Notes: a model not told the origin generated them from the sequence alone. DNA of 64,000 nt from Rhizobium esperanzae (GCF_002204185.1 NZ_MXPU01000007.1:62001-126000), one strand, 5' to 3'. Shown: positions 15,424 to 25,480, numbered from the stretch's first letter. Numbers and translations are program-made.

Positions 15424-16104
15424 TTGTCATCCGGTACGGGACTATTCGTTACGTTCGAAGGCGGGGAAGGCGCGGGGAAATCCACGCAGATCCGCCGCCT
15501 CGCCGAGGCGTTGAAAGGCGAAGGGCATGACGTGCTGGTGACGCGGGAACCGGGCGGTTCGCCGGGCGCGGAAGCCGTGCGCCATGTGCTTCTGTCAGGC
15601 GCTGCCGAGGCCTTCGGCACGCGGATGGAGGCGATCCTCTTTGCGGCGGCGCGCAACGATCATGTCGAAGAGGTGATCCGGCCGGCCCTGACATCAGGCA
15701 AGATCGTGCTCTGCGACCGCTTCATGGATTCCTCGCGTGTCTACCAGGGCATCACCGGCAATCTCGAGCCCGATTTCATTGAGACGCTGCAGCGGGTCGC
15801 CATCAACGGCGTCATGCCGGATTGCACCTTGATACTGGATATTCCCGCAAAGGTCGGCCTGGAGCGGGCGCAGAAGCGCAGCGCTTCGGAAGGTCCCGAT
15901 CGCTTCGAAAAGGAGCAGCTCGAAACGCACGAAAAACGGCGCGAAGCCTTCCTCGATATCGCCACCCGCGAGCCGGAGCGCTGCCACGTGGTCGACGCCA
16001 TGCGGACGGAAGAGGCGATCGCCGCCGAAATTCTGGCGATCGTCAAGCGGCTGATGTCGCCCGCAGACCGGGCTCGGATGCCGGAAGCCGCCCATTATGA
16101 GTGA
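15424..16104 (+). CDS. tmk: Thymidylate kinase
   Basis: This 226-residue enzyme phosphorylates dTMP to dTDP with ATP. The P-loop [11 protein letters not shown] is near residue 10, [11 protein letters not shown] follows at about 40, and [13 protein letters not shown] gives the DR(F/Y) substrate motif. The LID region ([14 protein letters not shown]) lies near 150. I chose the TTG at 15424, which gives [14 protein letters not shown] with GGGAAG six bases upstream; a GTG at 15394 would add ten atypical residues. The C-terminus runs into a short tandem duplication shared with the start of holB. Confidence 0.9.
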   Translation: MSSGTGLFVTFEGGEGAGKSTQIRRLAEALKGEGHDVLVTREPGGSPGAEAVRHVLLSGAAEAFGTRMEAILFAAARNDHVEEVIRPALTSGKIVLCDRFMDSSRVYQGITGNLEPDFIETLQRVAINGVMPDCTLILDIPAKVGLERAQKRSASEGPDRFEKEQLETHEKRREAFLDIATREPERCHVVDAMRTEEAIAAEILAIVKRLMSPADRARMPEAAHYE

Positions 16105-16122
16105 AGTCCATTATGAGTGAAG
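16092..16122 (+). repeat. Tandem 15-base duplication at the tmk-holB junction
   Basis: The sequence ccattatgagtgaag occurs at 16092-16106 and again at 16108-16122, a period of 16 bases. The first copy holds the tmk stop, the second the holB ATG. The duplication also creates a seven-codon dummy frame from an ATG at 16097. Confidence 0.8.
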
Positions 16123-17135
16123 ATCGGCCGGGACTGCTGGACGGCGCCATCTGGCCCGCCGAAAATACCAGGCTGTTTGGCCATGAGGAGGCGGAATCCT
16201 TCCTTGCCCAGTCCTACCGATCCGGCAAGGGCCATCACGCCATTCTGATCGAAGGGCCGGAGGGCATCGGCAAGGCGACGCTCGCCTTCCGCTTCGCCAA
16301 CCACGTGCTCTCGCATCCCGATCCCGACGCGGCGCCAGAGAAGATCGGTGATCCAGATCCCGCCTCGGCCGTCAGCCGGCAGATCGCCTCCGGCGCCTCG
16401 CACAATCTCCTGCATCTCGCCCGGCCGGTGGACGAAAAGACGGGCAAGGTGAAATCGGCGATCACCGTCGACGAGGTGCGCCGCGCCGGCAAGTTCTTCT
16501 CGCAGACCTCAGGCACCGGCAACTGGCGAATCGTCATTATCGACCCGGCCGACGACATGAACCGCAATGCGGCCAACGCCATTCTGAAGATCCTCGAGGA
16601 GCCGCCGAAGCGGGCCCTGTTCCTGGTGTTGTCGCATGCGCCGGGGCGGCTGCTGCCGACGATCCGCTCGCGCTGCCTGCCGCTGAAACTGGCGCCGCTT
16701 GCCGACGAAGCACTCGTTGCGGCCCTTGCCCATCTCGGCATAGCAGGCGAGGCCAGCGTGCTTTCGGCGGCCAAGGGAAGCGTCGGTGAAGCCTTGAAGC
16801 TCTTGAACTATGGCGGCAGCGAAATCATCGCCGGTTATGACGAAGTGCTTTCCGCCGAGGGGCCAACCGCCCGGAAGGCGATGCACCGCCTGGCCGAGGC
16901 GCTCTCGGGCAAGGAAAGCGATACGATTTTCGATTTCTTCGTCAGTCACGTCGGCGACGACATCATGAGCCGCGCTCGCGCGGCGGCAGGCGAGGGGCAG
17001 ATCGCCACGGCCGAACGGCTGGCGCGGCTCTACTCGGAGGTTATCGAGCGGCTTACCGTTTCCGACGCCTATAATCTCGACCGCAAGCAGACGATCATCA
17101 GTATTCTCGCCGACATCAAGCAGCCCAGACTCTAG
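16113..17135 (+). CDS. holB: DNA polymerase III subunit delta'
   Basis: This 340-residue clamp-loader subunit has HAILIEGPEGIGKATLAFRFA (P-loop-like, about 40-60), a middle motif IVIIDPADDMNRNAANAILKILEEPP (about 150-175), and SHAPGRLLPTIRSRC, the sensor-1 / SRC motif. These match the delta' family that helps load the beta clamp at the replication fork. The start is the ATG at 16113, inside the tandem duplication; a GTG at 16101 is also in frame. It lies eight bases after tmk, a common bacterial arrangement. Confidence 0.9.
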   Translation: MSEDRPGLLDGAIWPAENTRLFGHEEAESFLAQSYRSGKGHHAILIEGPEGIGKATLAFRFANHVLSHPDPDAAPEKIGDPDPASAVSRQIASGASHNLLHLARPVDEKTGKVKSAITVDEVRRAGKFFSQTSGTGNWRIVIIDPADDMNRNAANAILKILEEPPKRALFLVLSHAPGRLLPTIRSRCLPLKLAPLADEALVAALAHLGIAGEASVLSAAKGSVGEALKLLNYGGSEIIAGYDEVLSAEGPTARKAMHRLAEALSGKESDTIFDFFVSHVGDDIMSRARAAAGEGQIATAERLARLYSEVIERLTVSDAYNLDRKQTIISILADIKQPRL

Positions 17136-17156
17136 CCAGGCCAAGGTCGGGGTGGA

Positions 17157-17945
17157 TCAGCTGGCCAGCAGCTTCCATGCGACGAGCGCAAGGGTGACGG
17201 CCAGGACAATGCGAATGATGCGTTCGTGCAGCTTCGGCGCCAGAAGGCTTCCCAGAATGATGCCGGGAATCGAGCCGACGAGCAGGGCAAAGAGCATGGC
17301 CCAATCGATCTCGCCGATCAGCCAATAGCCGGTGCCGCCGATCAGGGTCAGGGGTACGGCGTGGACGATGTCGGAACCGACGATTTCGCGCACATCTAGC
17401 CTCGGATAGAGCACGAGCAGGATCGTCACCCCCAGCGCACCGGCGCCAACAGAGGTCAAGGTGACAAGCACGCCGAGACAGAATCCGAGAATGACGGTGA
17501 GGGCCAGGATAGTCGTCGGCCGCGGCGGGTTGCGTTCGCCGATGGCGCGGCGCGCCAATTGAAGGATTGGGCCGCGAAAGATCAGCATGATCGCGGTCAT
17601 GACGAGAAGCCAACCGAGGGCTGACGTAATGGTGTTGGTCACGCCGATGCTCTTGCGATCGACGCCTGCCAACAGCCAGAGCATCAGCAAGGCGGCCGGG
17701 ACGCTGCCCGCGGCGAGACTGCCGACGACCTTCCAGTTGATGCGCCCATGCACGCCGTGAACGGCGGTGCCCGCCGTCTTGGTGATCGCCGCATAGAGAA
17801 GATCGGTGCCGACGGCAGTTGCAGGATGGACGCCGAAGAGCAGCACCAGCAGGGGTGTCATCAGCGAACCGCCGCCAACGCCGGTAATGCCGACAAGGGC
17901 GCCTACTAACAGTCCCGAAATTGAATAGAGAGGCTCGAATGTCAA
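17157..17945 (-). CDS. TauE/SafE-family permease
   Basis: This 262-residue membrane protein has about eight hydrophobic helices. Two family repeats are visible: GALVGITGVGGGSLMTPLLV with HPATAVGTDLL at the N-terminus, and GVLVTLTSVGAGALGVTILL with VGSDIVHAVPLTL in the second half. Members export sulfite, sulfoacetate or related anions, or import them; the substrate cannot be read from sequence. The TTG start at 17945 is supported by GGAGG seven bases upstream. It is convergent with holB. Confidence 0.88.
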   Translation of the reverse strand: MTFEPLYSISGLLVGALVGITGVGGGSLMTPLLVLLFGVHPATAVGTDLLYAAITKTAGTAVHGVHGRINWKVVGSLAAGSVPAALLMLWLLAGVDRKSIGVTNTITSALGWLLVMTAIMLIFRGPILQLARRAIGERNPPRPTTILALTVILGFCLGVLVTLTSVGAGALGVTILLVLYPRLDVREIVGSDIVHAVPLTLIGGTGYWLIGEIDWAMLFALLVGSIPGIILGSLLAPKLHERIIRIVLAVTLALVAWKLLAS

Positions 17946-18177
17946 GCAAGCGCCTCCAACGGCGCCCGGCCACGGGGATTGTGGTAGGTGAAAACTGGCA
18001 CTTCGTTCGGTCCCGCCTCTCTTTCTGACGACCGGTAAATTGCGTGCGAGACGGAGTCAAGCTCACGACCCCGTGTCCTGGAAATCATGGACGGCGGCCA
18101 AACTTGATGTTTCGCTTGACGGTGACATGCGCTAAGAGCGGCTGACCATTGATAGAATAAGCCGGACATTGGCCGCC

Positions 18178-19728
18178 ATGACAGACAAGACACCCTTCTA
18201 CATCACCACCGCGATTTCCTATCCGAACGGCAAGCCGCATATCGGCCACGCCTATGAGCTGATCGCGACGGATGCGATGGCGCGCTACCAGCGCCTGGAC
18301 GGCAGGGATGTCTTCTTCCTGACGGGCACCGACGAACACGGCCAGAAGATGCAGCAGACGGCGCGCGCCGAAGGAATCTCCGCGCAGGCGCTTGCCGACC
18401 GCAACTCCGGCGAATTCCAGGCGATGGCAAAGCTGCTCAACGCCTCCAACGATGACTTCATCCGCACCACGCAGGAGCGTCATCACGAGACGTCGCGGAA
18501 TATCTGGAAACTGATGGCCGACAATGGCGACATCTACAAGGACAGCTATGCCGGCTGGTATTCGGTGCGCGACGAGGCTTATTATCAGGAAAATGAGACG
18601 GAGCTGCGCGCCGACAGCGTGCGTTACGGCCCGCAAGGCACGCCCGTCGAGTGGGTGGAAGAGGCAAGCTATTTCTTCAAGCTCTCCGAATACCAGGACA
18701 GGCTGCTTGCCCATTACGAGGCCAATCCCGATTTCATTGGTCCGGCCGAACGCCGCAACGAGGTGATCTCCTTCGTCAAGTCGGGCCTCAAGGACCTGTC
18801 GGTGTCGCGCACGACCTTCGACTGGGGGATCAAGGTGCCGAACGACCCGTCGCATGTCATGTATGTCTGGGTGGACGCGCTGACCAACTACATCACGGCG
18901 ACGGGCTATATCGAGGACAAGAATGGTCCGAGGGCGAAGTACTGGCCGGCGGATGTGCACATCATCGGCAAGGACATCATCCGCTTCCACGCCGTCTATT
19001 GGCCGGCCTTCCTGATGTCAGCGAAGCTGCCGCTGCCGAAGCGAGTCTTTGCCCACGGCTTCCTGCTCAACAAGGGCGAGAAGATGTCGAAGTCGCTCGG
19101 CAACGTCGTCGATCCGGTCAATCTGGTGAATCATTTCGGGCTCGACCAGGTGCGCTACTTCTTCCTGCGCGAAGTCTCCTTCGGTCAGGACGGCAGCTAT
19201 AGCGAAGAAGCGATCGGCACGCGCATCAATTCCGACCTCGCCAACGGCATCGGCAATCTCGCCAGCCGGTCGCTGTCGATGATCGTCAAGAATTGCGACG
19301 GCAAGATCCCGGAATGCGGGCCGCTGACCGACGAGGACAAGGCGATGCTGGCCCAGGCCGACGCGCTGCATGCATCGACGCGCGAGGACATGGGCAAGCA
19401 GCTCATCCATCGCGCTCTCGCCTCGATCATATCAGTCGTTTCGGAGGCCGATCGCTATTTCGCCGGTCAGGCGCCCTGGGCGCTGAAGAAGACGGATCCG
19501 GCGCGGATGGGCACGGTGCTGTACGTCACGGCCGAGGTGGTGCGCCAGATCGCCATCCTGTTGCAGCCCTTTATGCCGGAATCATCCGGCAAGCTGCTCG
19601 ATCTCGTGGCCGCGCCTGCCGACAAGCGCGATTTTGCCGCGCTTGGCGAGGCTGGCCGTCTTGTTACCGGGACGGCGCTCGAAGCGCCGGCGCCGGTCTT
19701 CCCGCGCTATGTGGCTCCGGAGGCCTGA
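18178..19728 (+). CDS. metG: Methionyl-tRNA synthetase
   Basis: This 516-residue class I synthetase has the HIGH motif PHIGHAYE (about 21-28) and KMSKS in [12 protein letters not shown] (about 303). WIxxxY-type features and the anticodon-binding helical domain follow. The CxxC zinc pairs of the E. coli enzyme are missing in the connective peptide ([17 protein letters not shown]), as in the zinc-free subtype. No C-terminal tRNA-binding extension. The start is the ATG at 18178. Four bases separate it from the TatD gene. Confidence 0.95.
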   Translation: MTDKTPFYITTAISYPNGKPHIGHAYELIATDAMARYQRLDGRDVFFLTGTDEHGQKMQQTARAEGISAQALADRNSGEFQAMAKLLNASNDDFIRTTQERHHETSRNIWKLMADNGDIYKDSYAGWYSVRDEAYYQENETELRADSVRYGPQGTPVEWVEEASYFFKLSEYQDRLLAHYEANPDFIGPAERRNEVISFVKSGLKDLSVSRTTFDWGIKVPNDPSHVMYVWVDALTNYITATGYIEDKNGPRAKYWPADVHIIGKDIIRFHAVYWPAFLMSAKLPLPKRVFAHGFLLNKGEKMSKSLGNVVDPVNLVNHFGLDQVRYFFLREVSFGQDGSYSEEAIGTRINSDLANGIGNLASRSLSMIVKNCDGKIPECGPLTDEDKAMLAQADALHASTREDMGKQLIHRALASIISVVSEADRYFAGQAPWALKKTDPARMGTVLYVTAEVVRQIAILLQPFMPESSGKLLDLVAAPADKRDFAALGEAGRLVTGTALEAPAPVFPRYVAPEA

Positions 19729-19732
19729 GGCC

Positions 19733-20515
19733 GTGCTGATCGATACCCATTGCCATCTCGATTTTGCCGACTTCGAGGCGGAGCGCGACGAGATCGTCAC
19801 GCGCGCCCACCAAGCCGGCGTCAAACAGATGGTGACGATCTCGACGCGCGTGCGCAAGCTCGACGGGCTGCTCGCCATCACGGAGAAATATCCGTCGGTG
19901 TTCTGCTCCGTCGGCACGCATCCGAACAATGCCGGCTACGAGCTGGACATCCAGACGGAAGACTTGGTGCGCCTCGCCAACACCCATGAAAAGGTAGTGG
20001 CGATCGGCGAGGCCGGCCTCGACTATTTCTATGACACGCAGAAGCCCGAGGACCAGCAGACCGGCTTTCGCCGGCATATTGCCGCTGCACGGGAAACGCA
20101 GCTTCCACTCGTCATCCACAGCCGCAGTGCCGACGAGGATATGGCTTCCATCCTGACCGAGGAAGCAGGGAAGGGGGCCTTCCCCTTCATCCTGCACTGC
20201 TTCTCGGCGGGCCCGGAATTGGCAAGGACCGGCGTCGAACTCGGCGGCTATATTTCCTTCTCCGGTATCCTGACCTTCCCGAAATCGGAAGAGCTGCGCG
20301 AGATTGCCAAAGCAATCCCGCATGAACGGCTGCTGGTGGAGACGGACGCGCCCTATCTCGCGCCGAAGCGCTGGCGCGGCAAGCGCAATGAGCCGTCCTA
20401 TGTCGTCAACACCGCCGAAGTGCTCGCCGAGACCATCGGCCTTTCCTATGCGGACGTCGCACGGATCACGACGGAGAACGCGTTGCGCCTGTTCTCGAAA
20501 ATGCCAAGGATCTAG
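19733..20515 (+). CDS. tatD: TatD-family metal-dependent hydrolase
   Basis: This 260-residue protein has LIDTHCHLDF at the start, GEAGLDYFYD (about 95), VIHSRSADED (about 127), ILHCFSAG (about 154) and LVETDAPYLAPK (about 200), the metal ligands of the TatD/YcfH family. These proteins are 3'-5' DNases or nucleotide hydrolases. The usual HCFSG glycine is alanine here. The start is the GTG at 19733, just after metG with GGAGG in the last metG codons. Confidence 0.88.
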   Translation: MLIDTHCHLDFADFEAERDEIVTRAHQAGVKQMVTISTRVRKLDGLLAITEKYPSVFCSVGTHPNNAGYELDIQTEDLVRLANTHEKVVAIGEAGLDYFYDTQKPEDQQTGFRRHIAAARETQLPLVIHSRSADEDMASILTEEAGKGAFPFILHCFSAGPELARTGVELGGYISFSGILTFPKSEELREIAKAIPHERLLVETDAPYLAPKRWRGKRNEPSYVVNTAEVLAETIGLSYADVARITTENALRLFSKMPRI

Positions 20516-20518
20516 CAG

Positions 20519-21337
20519 GTGCTCTATCGGCGGCGCTTCACCATTCTCGGCTGTTCGTCGTCACCGGGCGTGCCGCGTATCACCGGCGATTGGGGCGCCT
20601 GCAATCCCGACAACCCAAAAAACCGGCGCACCCGCGCCTCGTTCATGGTGCAGCAATTCGCTCCTGATGGCGGTGTGACGACTGTCGTCATCGACACCGG
20701 GCCGGATTTTCGCGAGCAGATGATCAGGGCAGGGGCCGACCATGTCGATGCGGTGCTCTACAGCCATCCGCATGCCGACCATATTCATGGCATCGACGAT
20801 CTGCGCGGCTATTTTCACAATACGCGCCGGCGAGTGCCGATCTACGCCGACCAATTTACGATGGACAGACTGCGTGAAGCCTTCGGCTATTGCCTGGAGA
20901 CGCCGCCGGGCAGCAATTATCCGCCGATCGTGCTGCCTGTCGTCATTGAAAGTCTTGACGAGCCCGTCGAGATCCGCGGCCCCGGCGGCAAGATCGACTT
21001 TTTCCCCCATATTCAGCAGCATGGTGATATCAATTCGCTCGGCTTCCGCATCGGCGATGTAGCCTATTGCAGCGATATCAGCGATTTCCCGCCCCAGACC
21101 GTCGAGAAACTGCAAAATCTCGACGTGCTGATCATCGACGCCCTCCAGTACACCTATCACCCAAGCCATCTGTCGCTGGAACAGTCGCTCGACTGGATCG
21201 GCAGGCTGAAGCCGAAACGGGCGATTCTCACCCATATGCATACGCCGCTGGATTACGACGCAGTGATGGCGCAGACGCCGGACCACGTAGTGCCGGCGTT
21301 TGATCAGATGAGCTTCGAGTCGGAGTTTCGCGCCTAA
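20519..21337 (+). CDS. PhnP-like MBL-fold metallo-hydrolase
   Basis: This 272-residue protein has a metallo-beta-lactamase fold. SHPHADHIHGIDDLR carries the HxHxDH motif (about 82-96), FFPHIQQHGDINSLGFR gives a third histidine, YCSDISDF the bridging aspartate, and ILTHMHTPLDY the last ligands. PhnP relatives cleave cyclic phosphodiesters; the cellular substrate in this tatD-linked version is not known. The GTG at 20519 lies three bases after tatD, so metG, tatD and this gene look co-transcribed. Confidence 0.85.
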   Translation: MLYRRRFTILGCSSSPGVPRITGDWGACNPDNPKNRRTRASFMVQQFAPDGGVTTVVIDTGPDFREQMIRAGADHVDAVLYSHPHADHIHGIDDLRGYFHNTRRRVPIYADQFTMDRLREAFGYCLETPPGSNYPPIVLPVVIESLDEPVEIRGPGGKIDFFPHIQQHGDINSLGFRIGDVAYCSDISDFPPQTVEKLQNLDVLIIDALQYTYHPSHLSLEQSLDWIGRLKPKRAILTHMHTPLDYDAVMAQTPDHVVPAFDQMSFESEFRA

Positions 21338-21385
21338 CCCGGCGCTGCAGCTTGCTTTTACATCCAAAAAGACGCGCGGCGCAGC

Positions 21386-21411
21386 AGGATCGGGGACTGA
21401 GCCCCGATCCT
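21386..21411. terminator. Bidirectional hairpin between convergent genes
   Basis: A ten-base perfect stem AGGATCGGGG (21386-21395) / CCCCGATCCT (21402-21411) with a six-base loop sits between the MBL-fold gene and the convergent TerC gene. There is no long T-run on either side. Confidence 0.6.
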
Positions 21412-21419
21412 GGCACAGG

Positions 21420-22028
21420 TCACAGCATATAGGGAAGAACCTCGACGGCGCCGCGATAGATCATGTCGAGCGAGACGTAGAGGATGATCAGCAGACCGAT
21501 ATAAGCGATCCAGCGATGGCGGCCGAGCAGCCGGGCGATCAGGTTCGCGGCAATACCCATCAGCGCGATTGACAGTGCGAGGCCGATGACCAAGACGCTC
21601 GGATGTTCGCGCGCAGCACCGGCAACGGCGAGCACGTTGTCGAGCGACATCGAAACGTCGGCGATGACGATCTGGGTTGCCGCCTGGAAGAAGGTCTTTT
21701 TCGGCGCGCCTTCGCCGCTTTCCGCTACGAGATCCTCGTTGTGGCCGTCGCGGAGCTCGCGCCACATCTTCCAGCAGACCCAAAGCAGCAGCAGGCCGCC
21801 GGCCAGCAGCAGGCCGACGATCGCCAACAGATAGACGGCGACACTGGCGAAGAGAATACGCAGAACCGTTGCGGCAAGAATGCCGACGATGATCGCCTTG
21901 CGCCGTTGCGTCGCCTCGAGGCCGGCAGCGGCAAGACCGATAACCACAGCGTTGTCTCCGGCGAGAACAAGGTCGATAGCAATGACCTGCAGCAAAGCCG
22001 CCAGACCGGCTGCCGTGAAGATGTCCAT
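21420..22028 (-). CDS. TerC-family membrane protein
   Basis: This 202-residue protein has about six hydrophobic helices. The family motifs are IDLVLAGDNAVVIGLAA near the start and VIADVSMSLDNVLAVAGAA in the second half, each with the acidic residue that likely binds metal. TerC/YjbE-type proteins have been linked to manganese export and tellurite resistance. The start is the ATG at 22028 with GGGGA upstream; a 59-residue in-frame extension is not family-like. Confidence 0.85.
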   Translation of the reverse strand: MDIFTAAGLAALLQVIAIDLVLAGDNAVVIGLAAAGLEATQRRKAIIVGILAATVLRILFASVAVYLLAIVGLLLAGGLLLLWVCWKMWRELRDGHNEDLVAESGEGAPKKTFFQAATQIVIADVSMSLDNVLAVAGAAREHPSVLVIGLALSIALMGIAANLIARLLGRHRWIAYIGLLIILYVSLDMIYRGAVEVLPYML

Positions 22029-22284
22029 ATGAAATGTCCCCAATGCGTCGAAAGCCGTGCTAGCGTCTCGATGGTTTGACGTCAACCGCCGAAGGCGGCA
22101 ACAGACGGTGCGATTCACTGCCTGGTGTATCTGAAAAAGGACAGGCGGCAACGTTATGGAACCTCCACGGAATGCGGCCGATCCGTCCCACTGCCCGTGG
22201 AACATTCATCTTGGCTGCCGGTTCTTCAAGTCAGAAACCAGCGTCGGGTCGACGGCTGGAAGGAGACATCGAGAGGAGCGTTCC

Positions 22285-22962
22285 GTGAGCAACATTCACA
22301 AGGATAGCAATCCGGGTTTTTCAGGCCCGGTGGGCGGCGGCAGCCTTGCCGCATTCTTCGACAGCCGGTCCGAAGCCGAATCTGCGATCTCCCGTCTCGA
22401 GGACGCGGGCGTGCCGGTCGCGAGAATAAGATTGATGCCGGGATATGAGGCGGATGGGAAGAATGCCGGCGTCGTCAGCGACGACCGTAGCGGCTTCTTC
22501 GACGCGCTGGCCGACTTCTTCTTCCCGGACGAAGACCGCGCGATGTACGCGGAAGGGCTGCGGCGAGGCGGCTTCCTCGTTCAGGTCAATGATATCGACG
22601 ACGCGCTCTATGAGACCGTTCACGATATTCTGGACGACGAAGGCAGCATCGACATCGATGAGCGGGCGGATCTGTGGTTATCGGAAAGCGGCCGTCAAGG
22701 GGGGTCGAATACCGGTTTTGCCGGTTCGGCCCATGGCGGCAAGGCCGCTGAAGATCTGGCTGTGTCCGAGAGCGCATTCGAAGCGCCGTCTTCCGACGAT
22801 ACGCGACCGGTCGCGACCCGCGACACTACCCATGGAAGCGCCAAGGTGCGCGCCTATACCTTCACCAGCGCTGGCTCGCCATCGGCCGATCCCGATCGGC
22901 AAACGCAGACACAGACGCAAGGCGGATCCAGCCAAAGTCAGGGATTCCGACGTGATCACTGA
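22285..22962 (+). CDS. General stress protein-like (YflT/GSP17M) protein
   Basis: This 225-residue protein has an N-terminal domain (about 15-125) with FFDSRSEAESAISRLEDAGVP and later YAEGLRRGGFLVQVND, similar to the YflT heat- and salt-stress domain. The rest is low-complexity, rich in Ser, Gly and Gln, and includes a Thr-Gln repeat (TQTQTQ). The GTG start at 22285 follows GAGGAG. The next gene is also stress-associated by similarity to YqjD-type proteins. Regulation by the general stress response is likely but no promoter is identified. Confidence 0.7.
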   Translation: MSNIHKDSNPGFSGPVGGGSLAAFFDSRSEAESAISRLEDAGVPVARIRLMPGYEADGKNAGVVSDDRSGFFDALADFFFPDEDRAMYAEGLRRGGFLVQVNDIDDALYETVHDILDDEGSIDIDERADLWLSESGRQGGSNTGFAGSAHGGKAAEDLAVSESAFEAPSSDDTRPVATRDTTHGSAKVRAYTFTSAGSPSADPDRQTQTQTQGGSSQSQGFRRDH

Positions 22963-23020
22963 TGTGTCTGGCTCGAGAGCCGGCCACGTTCGCCCTTGCT
23001 GAATAATTGAGGAGACGTCC

Positions 23021-23401
23021 ATGCAATCATCCATTAATCGCGACGGTTTCCTTCCGCCGGATCCCGACGAGCTGGTCGCGGAAGGTGAGCCGCCTTTTGC
23101 CGATGCCGCTACCGCGACCGCCCGCGAGAAGGCCGATCACGATCTCGACACCCTACAGCACGAAGTAAGGCTGTTGCGCGCCCGGATCGGCATCCTGCGC
23201 GAGGATGCGGAATCGGCGCTGAAAGCTCAGGCAAACTTGATCGATGCAAACGCCCATGTGCAACTCGGCAGCTATCCCTGGGCAAAGCTCGCCTTGGCCA
23301 CGGGCGCGGCTTTCATCGCCGCCAGAATCATTCGCAGTCTGCCGTTCGGCATCTTGCTGGCGGGAGCTGCGGGGCACCTCTCCGAGACGAGACGGTGGTG
23401 A
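23021..23401 (+). CDS. Small membrane protein, possibly DUF883/YqjD-like
   Basis: This 126-residue protein has an acidic N-terminus, a coiled-coil-like middle (DHDLDTLQHEVRLLRARIGILREDAESALK) and a C-terminal segment (HVQLGSYPWAKLALATGAAFIAARIIRSLPFG) that resembles the membrane anchor of ElaB/YqjD proteins, which tether stationary-phase ribosomes. Similarity is modest. GAGGAG precedes the ATG. It lies 58 bases after the GSP17M-like gene and is probably in the same unit. Confidence 0.65.
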   Translation: MQSSINRDGFLPPDPDELVAEGEPPFADAATATAREKADHDLDTLQHEVRLLRARIGILREDAESALKAQANLIDANAHVQLGSYPWAKLALATGAAFIAARIIRSLPFGILLAGAAGHLSETRRW

Positions 23402-23455
23402 AGTGCTGACCATCTGAGACGCCAGGTCCTCCGGCAACTCGGGGGAGAGCCGGAT

Positions 23456-23486
23456 GTGCGGCCCGCGGTCTGACCGCGGGCCGCAC
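23456..23486. terminator. Strong GC-rich hairpin
   Basis: A 14-base perfect stem GTGCGGCCCGCGGT (23456-23469) / ACCGCGGGCCGCAC (23473-23486) with a three-base loop lies 55 bases after the stress-gene pair. It lacks a T-run. The remaining 250 bases up to the MscS gene show no gene. Confidence 0.6.
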
Positions 23487-23734
23487 CAGCTGTTGCCCCA
23501 AATTCATTTCTGACATTGCCAACCGTCGCCGGCACCGTGCCGTAGAGAGTCTGCAGGCCGGGGAGGCGCCCCTATGATCTGTCACCGAGACAAAGATCGG
23601 CAATGACCGCAGCTGGGGCAACGATCAGCCCGCCTCGGCCAGACAGGTTCGTCGATTGACGTAGATGGCACGACGCTTCACAAAGTGCCAAGCCTCTACA
23701 GCAGAAGCGGCACCGTCCCGAGGACCACGATCAC

Positions 23735-25480
23735 ATGCGCAGCAACGACGACCGCCATCTGTTGCGGAAAATATTCACAATCCTGACGGTCGTGTTTTCG
23801 ACGCTGCAGCCAATCGGCATCAATCCTGCTTCCTCGGCCGAGTCATCCGGGTCGTCGGCGCCGATCCGGGTCATTATCGAATTGCCGAACGACGATTCCG
23901 GTCGCGCTCTGGTCGATCGGATCGTTCCAGGCAATCAGGAGCCCACGCCGCCAGCCGCCGTCTCACCAGAGCCAGCGTCGCCGTCAATCGCGACCTCACT
24001 GCAGGAGTTGCGCCAGCGCTTGCTCTCGCTCATCAACGCAGTTCCGACCCTTCCGGGGCAGATCCAGGCGGCGATCCGGCTCTTCCAGACAGACAATCGT
24101 ATCGACCCTCTAGGTCTGATCCTGGCGGTCACACTCTTCGTAGCAGGCGGATTTCTCGCGCAGCGCATCGCCTGGTGGTCTGGGCGAGGGCTTCTTCATT
24201 TTATACTGACCGCACCTGCCGACACGGTCCGGCAGCGGATCAAACTGCACGCCGGGCGGCTGTCGATGGGACTTCTCGCATTGATCGGCTACCTCATCGG
24301 AAGCCTCGGCGCCTTCATCCTGTTTCCGTGGCCCGCTGTGTTTCGCGATGTTGCGCTCATTCTGCTGTCAGCTGCGCTCATGGTGCGCCTCGGCGTGCTG
24401 GTGGGACGCATCGTGATCGCGCCGGGCGCCCGCCTGCCGCATATGCGGCTTGTGACCCTTGTGACGTCGCTTGCGTGGTTCTGGTACTATTGGCTCCTTG
24501 CAACGGCCGCGCTGTTAGCAGCCGGCTGGGCCACGATCGAAGTGATTCGGACGATAAGAGCTCCGGCCATATTGATCGATCTTTTTACCGCGGCATGGCT
24601 CGCGGCCGTCTCGATCGCGCTGCTGGTGACCGACGTCATCTGGAAGCTCGTCAGCACTCTGATCGACACGCAGATGGAAGTGGCGTCGCGAAGCGTGAAT
24701 GCAGGCCATCAGGAGGGGCCAGAGGCGCGCCGCCGTCAGCGGTTGAATACGCTTCTTCCCATTCTTCGCAACGTGCTGTTCCTCGCGATCGGCGCCGTCG
24801 GCTTCCTGATGATCCTGGATGCCGTCGGCATTCAGATCGGACCGCTGCTTGCGGGCGCCGGTGTCGTCGGCATAGCCGTCGGCTTCGGTGCGCAAACGCT
24901 CGTCAAGGACATCATCTCCGGGGTCTTTTATCTGTTCGACGATGCCTTCCGCATTGGAGAATATATCCAGGCGGCAAAATACAAAGGTACTGTCGAAGGA
25001 TTTTCGCTGCGATCGATCCGCTTGCGACACCACCGCGGTCCTGTCACCATCGTTCCATTCGGCGAACTCGGCGCGGTGCAAAATCTGAGCCGCGACTGGG
25101 TCATCGACATCATCACACTTACGCTGAACTATGACAGCGACCTCGAGGAGGTCCGCAAGACCATCAAGCGCATTGGCGTCGAGCTTCTGGACGATGCCGA
25201 GCTGGGGCCCAATATCATCGAGCCCTTGAAAATGCAGGGCATTGAGCAGATGGCGGATTATGGCGTGCAGATAAGGCTGAAATTCATGGCCAAACCGGGC
25301 GAACAGTTTGGCGTCCGCCGAAAGGCGCTTGCCATGCTGAAGAAGACCTTCGCCGAAAAGGGCATTCAGTTTGCAACACCGACGGTGCATGTCTCCGGCG
25401 GAACGGCCGACGCAGCGTCATCAGCCGCCGCGTCGGAGCTCCAGAGACCAACAAAACCCATCTTGCCGATTGAGGAGTGA
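23735..25480 (+). CDS. MscS-family mechanosensitive channel
   Basis: This 581-residue protein has a signal peptide, a periplasmic region (about 30-125) and about six transmembrane helices. The pore helix region GPLLAGAGVVGIAVGFGAQTLVKDIISGVFYLFDD is a textbook MscS TM3 and beta-domain start. IVPFGELGAVQNLSRDW and a C-terminal alpha/beta domain follow. It resembles the larger MscS relatives with extra N-terminal helices, which release solutes on hypo-osmotic shock. Start: ATG at 23735 with GAGGA nine bases upstream. Confidence 0.9.
   Translation: MRSNDDRHLLRKIFTILTVVFSTLQPIGINPASSAESSGSSAPIRVIIELPNDDSGRALVDRIVPGNQEPTPPAAVSPEPASPSIATSLQELRQRLLSLINAVPTLPGQIQAAIRLFQTDNRIDPLGLILAVTLFVAGGFLAQRIAWWSGRGLLHFILTAPADTVRQRIKLHAGRLSMGLLALIGYLIGSLGAFILFPWPAVFRDVALILLSAALMVRLGVLVGRIVIAPGARLPHMRLVTLVTSLAWFWYYWLLATAALLAAGWATIEVIRTIRAPAILIDLFTAAWLAAVSIALLVTDVIWKLVSTLIDTQMEVASRSVNAGHQEGPEARRRQRLNTLLPILRNVLFLAIGAVGFLMILDAVGIQIGPLLAGAGVVGIAVGFGAQTLVKDIISGVFYLFDDAFRIGEYIQAAKYKGTVEGFSLRSIRLRHHRGPVTIVPFGELGAVQNLSRDWVIDIITLTLNYDSDLEEVRKTIKRIGVELLDDAELGPNIIEPLKMQGIEQMADYGVQIRLKFMAKPGEQFGVRRKALAMLKKTFAEKGIQFATPTVHVSGGTADAASSAAASELQRPTKPILPIEE

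Noticed and set aside
12758..15656. Long open frames on the minus strand (450 and 556 codons)
   Set aside because: They lie opposite rlpA, the carboxypeptidase gene and tmk, are His/Arg/Gly-rich and have no domain; typical GC-rich shadows.
23665..25134. 489-codon frame overlapping the MscS gene on the same strand
   Set aside because: Arg/Ser-rich without domains; the MscS frame has helices and family motifs.
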